Of a stretch of 64,000 nt of DNA, positions 46,991 to 59,211 are shown piece by piece (the stretch's first letter is position 1; each line of letters begins with the position of its first letter). Source of the DNA: Channa striata. Taxonomy: Eukaryota > Chordata > Actinopteri > Anabantiformes > Channidae. The notes beneath the pieces are model-generated. The model made no database searches and was not told where the DNA came from. It saw only the letters and a program-made list of their open reading frames with translations. The stretch lies in contig CM065176.1 of the NCBI GenBank assembly GCA_033026295.1, positions 10,891,945-10,955,944 of the forward strand. The letters are read 5' to 3'. The translations under genes were made by a program, and so were the position numbers.

Positions 46991-49314
46991 GAATAAGTTA
47001 GTTTTTTTATAGGCACTTATTATTAATTTTTGGCAAATGTTGATTAAACACTATGTCATTACTGAGAAATGAAATACAATACAAAGCATTTGCAGACTTT
47101 AGGCGCATATACAAAAGGTTGGGTCAAAAATGCACAATATAAATGTAGTGTTCTGTAACTCTATTGTACGACACCACTGATCGATCTTTTATTTAGACAT
47201 TTATATTGAGTTTAGGATTAATCCAAAATAAACCAAATAAAAGTTAATTGCAGTTTTGAACAACCATTTATGTACTCTAAGCATAATTATTTCACATTCA
47301 ACCATACAGAATGTACCTCAGACCTTTCACAAGGTGATGCTAAAGGAAAGGTGGACAATTAACCAAGTCTTAAGAATTCATCTGCTGGTCCATACCAAAG
47401 TTGCAATCTGAAATCTTAATGGTGTTCACATTTTGGTCTGTTGTATGTACGTCTGGCCGCACGTGACCCACTGCACAGTGAAATGTTAAACCGTAAGGGT
47501 GGTGATATCAGTGTGTGAGCTAGAGAGAGGAGGAAACCACAAGGAGACACGAGAGCATCAGGAAAAAAAGGTCATGTGATGGAGTGAGGCCACGATGAAC
47601 AGAGGCCCCAGCACTCCCAGCAGGCTTGGCCTGTTTTACAGAAACCATTTTAGTTTGGCCCACTGCTCACACCCGCCGGCTGCCTTCATTTAGTGGACCA
47701 CCAACTGTCGCAGGTGTTTTTTTTATGGGCCAAAGTGGGCCACTCGCTCGCTGCCTTCCTGGGATGCCTTGGCCCTGTTCTGCATTTTTCATCAGCCTGC
47801 TTATTGCTCCGGGCATTTTGTGGGAGATAAAAAGATTTGCAAAAGGGTAGAAGTGAGAGTAACCTTGAGAATTGTACAGCTGCACTGTATGTCTATAAGA
47901 TGCCAAAATGTGCAAAAATTCATAGCGCTGGAAAGTGAGTGACACGTTTTGAGCTATTGAAGTGTGAATTAGAATAGAAGGAGCAATGGACACCATTTGG
48001 GAACAAGTTGGAGCAAACAGGGAAGAAGGAATTGGTTCATACTTAAGATTCAGCAGTCAAGTGCATAAATATAAATGTGTGAAAAGGGGGTTAGGAGAAA
48101 AGGGAGCATGAAATATCTTAACTAAAGGGAAAGTTCTGGGTGTTAGGAGAGGCTTTGTTAAGGGTGTGATAGAGTGTGGAGTTCAAAAATGTCCAAGTAA
48201 CTAAAAACAGAGGGGGACTGCGAAAGGAAGCAGCACTTTTAGGTTGGAGAAAGGCCAGAAGTGAATCGAGTCTGGCTGCAGCATGAAAAGAGCGTGTGGA
48301 GAGAGTGACCGGAGGAGAGGGCTGGGTTTGGAGGGGTGGAGTCAGCACGGTGAGGGTTCACCGCTCGGGTGGGACCAGTAGGATCTGCATGACTCGAGTA
48401 TAATAAGCAACACTGCTACTGGGTTATAACTCACGCCTGGCTGCTCCGGGCTGTGATTGGAGCAGCGAGAAGAAGAGGGGGGGAATGAGAAAAAGAGGGG
48501 AACAGAGACAGGCCAGGAGGGGAGCTTGCTGAGAACCGGGCCTTTGATCACAGGGTGAAGAATTATCAACTCAATGCCCACTGCTGCTGGGTCCCAGTCC
48601 GCAAAGCACCACAGGAAATGTTCAAATTCAAATGTCAAATATTCTCATCGCACACATCTCATTCATTTATAGGCACGCACATAGAAGCGCGCACGTAGTC
48701 TATTTGCTGATAGGCAGACACACACACATAAATCGCTTTGTTTTGTTGCCTTGCCTTGGGCGAACTCTCATCAGAGTCACTGCTGTGGAGCTTTGGGGAT
48801 CTGACACACATTGACACAGGGTGATCAAAGTCTGCACCCACGTATTTGGTTGAGTATCTGCCCGCTCGAGCACGCCTGAAGCTTATCCCACTGGCTGACG
48901 CAAGGCATGTGTGCGGGGTGTGTGTTTGGGCCGGTAGGGGTTTCCCACATGCTGTTAGGAGCGGAAGAAATGCGAGCGTTGAATGAACATAGCTTTGATA
49001 GTTTTTTAATCCTCAAAGGGGGGCGGCCACCATATCCGCAGGGGAAAAGCCAAATCCAGCATTTAGGGTGAAATGGTGTTTGTGTGCTGCGAAATGCTGA
49101 TGCAGTAGCTTAACTTACATGCACTAGAAATGCGTATTTTGTGTCTGCAGTGATGACATTTTGAACAAGGTGAAGAACTATCCATTGTCCGCAGCATTTA
49201 ATGGGACGACAAACTGGCTTCTGCTTTCCATGAAAGCTTGGCATTGTTATGTACAAGTACCTTGGTGATAGTGTTGAGTTCTGGCACAATTTCTCTCACT
49301 GGGAAGGTGAACGG

Positions 49315-49600
49315 GAGCTGGCACGGTGCCTCAATGGTTAGCACTGCGACTTCACCGAAATGAGGTCCGGGGTTTGAACCCCAGAGCCCAATTGGAATTA
49401 ATCTGTCAACAGCTTTCCTCCAACCTCAATTAACAAGGTAATAGTAATACCCCGATCATTACCCTTGACCAAAGCACTGACCTACGAACTAGCTTTCATT
49501 CCTTAGGGCTGCTACACAGCTGTGCACTGCTGCTAAATAGTTTGAATAGGTTAGATGCAGAGGACAAATTTCCTTGCAGTGATTAATGGAGTAAAACCCA
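49315..49600 (+). mobile_element. tRNA-derived SINE with L2-type tail, diverged
   Basis: The head has GGCACGGTGCCTCAATGGTT (A box region) and GGGGTTTGAACCCC (B box). The tail has TGCAGAGGACAAATTTCC and a TGATTAATGGAGTAAA end resembling the L2 3' terminus at 24.3 kb, consistent with use of the LINE machinery for mobilisation (inference). Confidence 0.75.
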
Positions 49601-52600
49601 GCATGTGTCTTGAGTTTTCTATTTTGGGCCAGCATGATTTGATGCAAAGATGAATGTTTTAGCCTTTAAAGTGTGTTTAAAAATGTCACAGAGGTTTCTT
49701 TTAGCGAAGCGGTTGTGTTATTCTCAGCTTTGTTTTTAATGGGTTTTGTTAAATGGTAATTTAACTACATCTCCAGGAGATCTGCTTCTAAAATTAAAAA
49801 TACAAAAGCTAAATTATATTAAGTCTAGTTCAGAAAGAAACAATCTGTTCTATTTCAAGATCAGCGGCACAGTTTGGCCAGCAAATCAGCACGCAACACC
49901 TACGCAGTATTCAGTAAAAAAAGCTCATTCGTGGTAGCAGTCAGGTATGTGGAAGTGTTGCTTTTGGTCTTGTGTAAGATCAGTCAGTCAAAGACAAGGT
50001 ACAGTACGTATTTGCTCAACTCAGGTTCATTGCCTGTGGCATTCAGGAGTTGTTTATACAGCCAATAGCCAGATGGAGGTTTTGGGAGGGCTGCATTTGC
50101 GCTCGTGTGATACAAACTGTGAAAAATAAAAGGCAAAAAAGCAGAGGCCAATTAATGCATAATTCCAGAAATTTAATTAGTTATTATAATCTCTCACACT
50201 TATCATAATTAGTGCAAGTAATTTGTTGCTTGTATGAAATGAGAGTTTCGCCTGTGTAAGAAGAGAGTGCAGCTGGACATTTAGTCAAGGTTTACACAGG
50301 GAAACAGAACAAATAGATACAGGAAATGCTGGACATGTCAATATGAGTAAGAATTTGTGCAGTCAACGTGATTTTATCTATTTAGTTCTTCACTGACATG
50401 TAGTATCACTGTTTGCCCTTGTACTTCCCGCCTACACAAAATGCTTCTCTCCATGGTGACTGCTTAATCAAGATGACAAGCAGCTTGAAAACCAGATCCT
50501 AATAGGATGCAGCAATGATAAGACATAAACTAAACATGCACTCTGTTAGGTGTTGTCAAAAAAGATTCTCCTTCTCAACGTGCTTAAACTAAAATGTCCT
50601 TGTGTAGAACTAAATATAAAAACCAAATTGCAACATGAATTTATGTGAAACTGTTCAGCCTCCCTGCTGTCATCTAGTCTAAAATCTCTCAGTCTTCAGT
50701 TTCCTGTTGATGTTCCTGTCGTTTCTCTGGTGTTGCTGCACTGCTCCAAGGCAGGTACACTTATAGAACCAACACTTGCAGGTATGGCAGATGTGCTCAT
50801 GACCTCTATTCAGCAAGGGGGAACTTTCTGTCTGAACTTTCTGCTTCTGCAGCAACACGAGCACTTTCAACTGCAAATCCAGACTTTGCTCATGATACTG
50901 CTGCTGTGGGACTGCAATCAATATAGTGCAACGCTATGTAGTATTTCTAGGTGGCCCGCAAACTCCCAATACACATCTATTCACTGGTTATTTGAAAGTA
51001 TAAGCTGCAAGATGAGAAATGTGATGGCTTTCACCTAAACTGGAGCAGCAAATTGGCAAGCTAGATATTTCAGTCAGTTATGTTTGCGATTGTGCTTCGC
51101 CTTTTTAAGACAGAAAATAAAAGTGCGGTCTCCAGGGGTCATATTTTTGGGGGAAGAAAAAGACAGAGTTACATTGCAGGCAGGGAGAAACATAATAAAT
51201 AACATGTGAAATGAGGTGCAGCTCGAAAGGCATAAAATGTAGAGAAGCAAAAACAAAAAAACAAGGCATGAAGCAGATTCTGCACCTGGATGCTACTGCA
51301 AATATGAAGTCTTATGATGTGGGGAGAGACCTCAAAGCAAATACAGTATAAAGCTGTTTATGCACTCAAAGAGCTATAGACTCAGGTTTGTTCAGTACGT
51401 CTTTCCAGCTTGCCAGTTACCTTTCCGTAGGTAGCGCAGGAGTCTGCATTCAGTCATCCTTTAGCATACTTTATTTGTTGCAGAGGAAATGGGACGTGGG
51501 ACTTATAACGAAGGGCAGACAACCTGGAGATGTAGCAGAATGGAAAGTAGTTGTGTTCTCCAAACGTACACGTCAGGGGTGCTGTGAAACGACGGCGGGA
51601 TGCAAGCTTTGCTTTCAAGAGGATGAAGAGGCTGCTGTTGAATTCAAATCGTGGTTAATACACACGGTAGCACAAAAGGATTTAGCTTGTTTGTCTTTTT
51701 CCCCACACGTGTCCACATACGCCGCAGGAGCCTGTCTTTCTTCGATTTCATTGTCTCTCTAAAACAGGCTAACACCCATTAGTGCTGGCAGGCAGGGGAT
51801 TGAGATGAATGTGTTCCAATTTTAACCACCCCTCCGAGTGCCCCGCAGGGTCTCGCATCGAACGGGAGGACTGTTTAGTCATTGCTGGTGGTGTCCCAAG
51901 GTAGCTCGGGCTGTTCCGGAGCGGCTTTGTGATCTCTGCCCGTGGCAGCATCTATGAATGGCTAGTACAATTTCAAATGAATAGTTGCACAGAACGGTCC
52001 GTATTTCTGTTTTGAGCTTCCTCTCTCGTGCACACAGAGACGGTGTCCCTCGAGAGGACTCCCATCTGCAAGGGCCATTCTCCGAAAACGTATGTGATCA
52101 CATGAGCTGTGACCATTCTTACCCTGTGCCTGCATGGCAGATAGTGGGTAAAAAGAAGATCCCATGCAAATATGCTCTCAGACAGCCCCATCTGATAGCT
52201 CAAAGATAAATAAATAAATACATAACCAGCTTGTGTCTGAGAGTCACTGTGTGTTCATTCACACTTGAGTCATATTCAGACTGGATATAGAATCCTTTTT
52301 TCATGCTTCCAAGCTTTGTGTATGACACAGACTAGAGGGCCACAACTTAGTGAACAGGCTTGACTTTAACCAGAATACATGAGTTGCCATTAAGATAATG
52401 ATAATAAAATGGTGGCGTGTTTGAACGAGCATCCGGTCACATTAATTATTCCTATTATTAAAGGTCAGGCTCAGCATGTGTCTGAGCCCAGGCGCCATCA
52501 GCAGTGGTATTTAACAAGACTTTCAGAATTAAATTATCCAAGGGGAAAAAAAGACAGAAACCAGCATCTTCTGCTCTCAGCTGACATTTAGAGGGCACGC

Positions 52601-54828
52601 TAGGTCCTAAAGGCACTTACTAAATCAAACTGCATATTTTTTGTGACTCTCCTGTATAAAATATAAACTGACTTCATAGGTTTTACAAATGCTGCCTTCT
52701 ATTAAAGATAATGGACGTGCCAGAATCTCTTGTATATTCCAAGACGTGTTGATGAACGGGGGCCATTGACACTAAGCTACTAACTGTGGGAAAGCGGCTC
52801 GTCCAACAGAAAGTATTTAGGTCTGCCACTCGCGTGCACGTGGTTCTACAAATTATGCAAAGTGATAACATTTGATCTCCCTTATTAGACAGAAGAGAGA
52901 CAAATAAGCTGAATGGATAACACGAGGGCCCCGCTGTAATATTAAGGTCACCACAATATGAACAAACCCCTTTCCAGCCACTTAGCAGCTATACAGCAAA
53001 ACAAACATGTATACTGTAGTTAAGACCGAACGTGCAATATAGTCTGGCAAAGCAAATGAGGACAGGGGCACAAGTTTGACGGTAGACCTTGTACCTGATA
53101 AAACTGCTAATCCTCTCCATCTCATCAAAGATGGAAGCATGTGTCTAATGTCGTAGCCTTGGGGCAGACCTGGAGGCCAGGCAGCCGCACCGTTTCTCTC
53201 CTCGGGGCAGGCCGGAACAATTACTATTGCTGCTTCACACATAGACCCGTGTCACCAACACAATTAACAAGCTCCGGAGGAGCCTGGGCAACCAGAAAAG
53301 GGACAGGCCGCGTACACGGCATGAATGATGAGAGGCATGAGGGGGAACGGGGGAGTGAGGAGCAAATGGAGGGGAAAACTTGAGTGGATAAAGCTCCGTG
53401 AAAAAAAAAACAAAAACATGGAAACACGCATCTCGAGGATTTTAATGCTGCCTATAATTTGGATTTCATGAAGACAGAGACATATTTGCGTAAACCATGT
53501 AATGTACTGTGTTGACACTGCAGTATACACAGCATACGTATACTATATATATTGTTTTTACTTCCCCAAAGCTTTGGGCTGAGACTTTGGAGAGTGAGCC
53601 TGCAAATTCTATACTTTGCCTCCCACTTCTCTACATTCATCCTTGTTGTGAAGATGATTCATCACAGCTGTGACAGAGGGAGTATAATGTGTTATAGCTC
53701 CCAGAAGGAACAGCAGTAGGTGTTATCTAGGCAGGATATTCATTTTATTCAGAGGCATGTTCCATTATCAGCTGGAGGAAACTACGCATCCCGATTCTTT
53801 TTCTTAGCATCCACACCATCATGATTCCCATCTCTATTACTCTGCATGTGACCAGTTTTATGTCTCCCCATTGCAGGCTTAATTCTAAACCCCCCTATGA
53901 GCCCGCTCATCTGTTCTCTTACTCTACAATTCTTTTACTTGTCCATGTGAGATGCTCAGACAGGAAAAGATTGCACAGAGGTTAGAGACAGAAGCCCAAA
54001 GGTGTCTTTGCTTAATATGGGATGTAAGAGTGATCTAGGCTGTCAGGAAGCGAGACGGATTCGCCCGGCTCTTCTCCACCCAGTCATTGTTCAAGAGCTT
54101 TGGCTGCCAGACAGCTGTCTGTACATGCCACCTCTGACAGATGCCTGTTGTCATTCAGTCTGGGATGGTCCACAATCTGCATCGTCTTCTCTGCACATTT
54201 AATCTCATTAGAGCCAAAAATAGACGACTGGAATAAGATTGATTTATTCTCTGTTAGCACTTCTTAAAGGTGCTCAAGTCCTTTGTTGAACATGCTATTT
54301 GAAAAGGAGACAAACCGGAGGTGTGGTTTCAGGTGAAGATTGTGACTAAAAATAAACAGACGTGGCATAAAAAACCACACCATGGGTGGAGTGTAGAAGT
54401 TTGTCCGCCTCCACGCCCACTTTGTATCCAAAATGCATCATAAGTTTGTTATCCACAGGAGGAAATTCTGACTATATCTCCGAATCTTATTTCTGGTGTT
54501 GAATTAGGCATGTCTAGTTTCAGTGAGGGGTTTAACTCAAAGCAAACAGTAAGAAATGTAAAACTCAGAGCAAAAATCTGGGCTTACTTCCCTCTGACTG
54601 GTGTGTTTCCTCGTGTGTGTGTGAACAGGCTGAGAGGAAAGATGAATAAGAAAGTGCATTTACTGTGAGACAAGCAATACATTCTCTTGAATGGTACAAG
54701 AACATGCAATCGGAGCAAGGGCAAAGGTGTGGGTCTCTGCAAGTCATTTTTCTCAGGCTAATTCACATTTCCCGAAAAACGTAAAGGCACATGCATTTGG
54801 ACATATATACAACGGACCCATTCATACA

Positions 54829-55028
54829 CAGGTTTGTCTTAATACACCTGTGAGGAAACCTGGACATTTCCTACCATCTTTCCTACTACAAATAAGTGCT
54901 CAACGAAACCTAATTCTAACCCCAAGTTTCAAACCTCAAACAAACCTTTGAAAGTGTATCTGGAGGACCGGCCGAAATGTGTCAAACTGGGATTCACAAA
55001 GTCGAGCCATGTAAGTACACACACCAAC
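54829..55028 (+). repeat. Dispersed fish repeat (GTGAGGACA / CCTAACC type), copy 2
   Basis: GGTTTGTCTTAATACACCTG, TGAGGAAACC, AACCTAATTCTAACCCC and GGAGGACCGGCCGAAATGTG follow the same plan as the repeat at 24407-24620, but are more decayed. Confidence 0.55.
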
Positions 55029-56100
55029 CTGCTCATATATCTGTTATTAGAGAAATTCCCTGTTTCTCTTCCAGCTCTTGCATGCAAAAAACAGAATCAT
55101 TAAGGCACGTCACAGTGGGTCAGTGGGTGGTAGAGCAGTTTCATTACGGCGAAGCCACAGAATCCAACTGTCTTTTAAACGATGACAAAGAGAAATAGGC
55201 TCCATTAAAAGCAGCAATCAAAGCTGCATCTGCACTAGCAAGCACATCACGTAGCTTGATCAATCTCACAACCCATGAAGCAATTAATTCATGTCAATAC
55301 AAATGCACAAATTGTCTCTTTTTGCCCATCAGGAAATCAGATCTTATGGCTGGGCTCGTGTTTACTTGTGCATCTTTGCCTGTGTGTGAACATGCTCAGT
55401 AAGGTGAATCTGGAATAGCAGGTGTAATTGGGTGTGGAAAAAGGGAACCTTGTGGTCTAAATGACATCAGACAATCTTCTCCTCTCCATTTCCTCCCCAG
55501 ACAACAGGCACATTGTGCCCCTCAGGTTTATTCTTATATCTTTGATCACACTGAACACCATGACAGATGACACGATAATGATTATTCACTAATAGCAGCC
55601 TCCCTTTGATAGCACAGGAGCTTGTATCTGGCGATGCCTCCTCTGTGCTAACTTAAATCAATTTAGTCACAGTCACACACTAAAACACAAGAAGAAAAAA
55701 AAATCTCTAAAAGGCTTTGAGTGCTCTGGTGCTTGGCCAGTCAGCGGTGGCTTAGTGAATGCTGAGTATCAATGCTTCTAACGGTAAATCATTAAGCCCC
55801 ATTATTTCTGTAAAGGGAAAGTCACAAGATAAATGCAAACCCAGATGTGTTGCCATCCAGGCAGCAATGACCACTGGATAAATGACTTTCTCTGAGTCAA
55901 TATCTCAATGCGAAAACATAGGACATGCTGCTTGATGAAGCAGTTCAGGTAAGGAACATGTGGGAAAGCGCATGTTGTGATTCCGAGAAGGCAAAATAAG
56001 GAAGGTGAGAAAGAAAAATGGGAGTCACAGAGACGACGGCTTTCTGATTGAGGCTGAGAGCTGATGAAAAGTGGGTTCTGGCTTGTCTGGGTCTGTACAG

Positions 56101-56128
56101 AAAAAGGGAAAAAGGGAAAAAGGGAAAA
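56101..56128 (+). repeat. Short tandem array, AAAAAGGG unit
   Basis: Three and a half copies of an 8-bp AAAAAGGG unit, inside the 244-codon minus-strand open frame. Confidence 0.85.
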
Positions 56129-57705
56129 GTCTGAATTTAAATGTATCTGTGATCTTAAAGAGTTTTCCTGTTCCATCACCCTATTGTTCCCTTCCCCTCC
56201 AACTCCCAGTCCTCTTACGATTGGTTGCGGCTTTGAAATTTGATGAAAACTAGAAAGGCTCCTCTTCCTCAGTTCTTTTTTTTCCCCGCCTCTTCCTTCC
56301 TCCTGTCTCAATCCTGTCAAGGATGACTGACAGTTTTCAGGTGTTTGCAGTGTTTTTCTAGACACAAATAATGCGGAGACTGTTCTTAAAGTGGAAATGT
56401 GGATGTCATCTTCAACATCCAATCTAAGAAACTGTTTATTTATAGATTTCACACAAAAATAGACAAATAAAAACAAGACAACAGATGAGACGGCCAGACT
56501 CCTGTCTGCTGTTACACAAAAATAAAGTGTGAGCAATTGGAGTCATTTCAATAGGCTGTTGACACACAACCATGTCCCTTGGGTCCGTATACACCTCTCA
56601 GTGCATCTTAGTTCAGTGCTACAGTAGTGAAGTCATGCTGTTGTCAGCCATGTCCCACATATTAAGGGTGACACTGCTTTCAATTTAGAATTTAAGGCAA
56701 CAACATCAATCACGTTCAAAACAAACTGCTGATACACACAGACTTGCGGCGGTACATCATGGAGAAAAGCTATGGCTGAGCGGGTCAAGGTAGAAAGTGC
56801 ATACGCTTGTCTGGGCTGTAATCCGTCATGCACTGCAGATTGGTCAGGAGTAATGAGCCTTTGCGTTACAGTACATCGAAAGCTTATACCGTGGGGCTGC
56901 TACTTTGCATAGTCAAATTACAGTTCGATTTTCACCTGACAAAGACTCAGCAACATTCACCAATCGATACGTGTCAAAATGTCCCCCGCTGCTGATAATA
57001 GATCTGACACACAGAAGGAAGTGCACACAAGTCTGCAAGTGTAAAAAATTGGCATGTAGGGCAGATGATGTAGAGTAAGGTGGTACGAAGGCAACGGGAT
57101 GATTGAAAACTTAAAATTACAGAACAGAAACTAAAGACATTTAAGTTTTTTAACCATCACAAAACAATCCCAAAAATACCTTTCTGTTATTTTCTCCTAT
57201 GACAATATAAGGCAGAGCACTCTGAAGCATAAGCGTCAGAGTGTTTGTCAGAATGACACAACCGACATGATGTAGTGAATAAATGAAGAGCGAACTGCAG
57301 CGTGTCACAGAATTTCCCGTTCCTGACATCTGTTGGGCTTACCAGATGCTCTGCTCGGCTGCGTCTCTGAGTCAGCCGGGCTCACCAGTAAGCCGAGGAT
57401 CTGACTGGCTGTGGAAATGGAGCCTGATGGTAATTGATTGCACATAACTTGCGTGCTTCAATTAAAGAAAGTTACCAGCTAGTGAGGAATTAAAAGACGC
57501 TTTAGAGCAGAAAAGACTTGGCCATCCATAATTGTCACTGCACCCTTCTTCAAGGTCAGCTGACTGCCAGCGGGCGCTGGGAGGGGAGGGCGAGTGAAAG
57601 AGAGACGGCTGACAGAGGGAGAGGGGGGGGCAGCCTGACAGCTCAACAGGGCTGAAGCAGACATTGAAGGACAGGTGAAAATGGTAAGAGTCTGTTCTGC
57701 TGGTA

Positions 57706-57790
57706 TCAAGGGGCATGGTCCATGGACGGTCCAGAATCGCTGTCGTCAAAGTCCCGTGGGTCCAGGGGGTCCGCCCTCGGCTCTGGTATT
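57706..57790 (-). CDS. Candidate terminal coding exon, possibly trim44 3' end
   Basis: A very good acceptor (TTTGTTTCTCTGTCAG, AG at 57792-57791) is followed by 85 nt that read, entering in phase 2, IPEPRADPLDPRDFDDSDSG then PSMDHAP and a TGA at 57708-57706. The acidic, charged tail looks like a real C-terminus. In human, TRIM44 lies directly upstream of LDLRAD3 in the same orientation and also ends in a short acidic tail, so trim44 is a reasonable guess, but residue similarity is too weak to assert it. The other two frames from the same acceptor give a 14-codon tail and a longer open frame to 57462. I see no companion exons in 57.8-64 kb; they would lie beyond the window. No polyadenylation signal is evident close to the stop. 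Confidence 0.4.
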
Positions 57791-59160
57791 CTGACAGAGA
57801 AACAAAAGAACAGATATATCAGATCACTTCCAGTCTTCCATCTCTTTTTTCTTTCACAAACACCTGCGTGCTGCCGCACATACACACACGCGGCACCCAC
57901 GCACCTTCTACCATGCGCACATATTATGGAAATATAATAAACCTTTGTGAAATGTAATCAGCTTCAATCAAGCTACGCCTTAAGTAGAAATCATCCATTC
58001 TGTCGGTTTTATATTAGCAGCTCCGCGGTGACAGAGACAAAATGATAGCTAAATTGCAGGGACCTGTAGCAAACCGAGCCCGGCTGATAGATTCAATTTC
58101 ACTGGAGACAGTCGACACTAATCATATGCTCTAATTGCACAATGTTGTAAGGGTGATAGAGCATTGCTCCTGCCTGAGAAGCAACCCCACTCCGGTAACT
58201 TCTCTCATCCCCTTCTTCATCTTTCACAGGATGATTTCCCCCCTAAATCTACAGTACCACTTCCATTTTCAAAAAGACTTTATGTCAGCATTTTTTTTTC
58301 TAAACACACATTGTATGAGGAAGCTGTTTAATTCAATGAGATTCACTACACTTTAGAGCGATGCCAGTTAATTTCATTATTCAGATGGTTTTTAAAACAA
58401 CCACAGTCTATGACCTTGGACAGTTACTTTGCATTTATATTTGTGAATTTACTGTCATTTATCAGAGCAAAAATCAATACAGAAGATATTATTCAACATA
58501 GATCTCTGATGTCATACTAACGTATAATCTTACCGGGCTGGTATAACTAGAGTAAAAAGGACAAGTTCACTGCTAGCTGAGGAGTAAAACTGCTATTACA
58601 AATTTGCAGATTAAGCAACAATACCAGTATTTCACCACAGTGCAGATGCTTTGGCCTCTGGTTATTACATTTAATGGTAGAGGGGATAATGACAACCAAT
58701 AAAGTAACAGGTAATTTGTATAAAGCAATATTGTTCCTTATTCAAATTGGTATGTAACTGAATTAGTTCATGAGATTCTATGAGAATTAAGGAATCAGAT
58801 GAAATACTTAGCAGAGTCTGTTGTGTAAAATACTCCGCAGGAGTATTTTAGTTGAATGCAGCGTTCACACCATAGGTATAATACAAAATAACACAACAAG
58901 ATTTAGACATTTGCATCTGCATGAGATTCCTATAATTTGCCTAAAGCCTTAGAGCCTACAGACATGCTAGTGGCTCCATGAGCATATAAAGCACAAGGTT
59001 GGAGCTATAGCCCCACCGAGAAGTCACTTCATCTGTGGCATACACATATTCGTCTGCTTTCCCACATTCCTCCTGTTGCTTGTTAAATAGCAACTAAGCA
59101 AACGTACATGGTAGTAAATGGGACAATGTTCACATTAAAACATGACTAGAATTTGATGAA

Positions 59161-59211
59161 TCCATCATCTGCCTGACAGCTAATGTTATCGGCTGTCAGG
59201 CAGATGATGGA
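59161..59211. repeat. Perfect 20-bp inverted repeat (hairpin)
   Basis: TCCATCATCTGCCTGACAGC at 59161-59180 and its exact reverse complement at 59192-59211 are separated by 11 nt. It could form a 20-bp perfect stem in DNA or RNA. Confidence 0.95.

Larger units (their letters stand above)
41771..57705. other. Region upstream of ldlrad3, no recognised gene
   Basis: About 16 kb between the ldlrad3 CpG block and the candidate terminal exon. It contains microsatellites, a split dispersed repeat (45465-45900), a Tc1 remnant interrupted by a SINE (46230-46990), a tRNA-derived SINE (49315-49600), a copy of a CCTAACCC-type fish repeat (54829-55028), and a 244-codon open frame on the minus strand (56536-55802) without recognisable similarity. 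The 47610-47850 and 55520-55640 stretches look regulatory. Confidence 0.6.
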
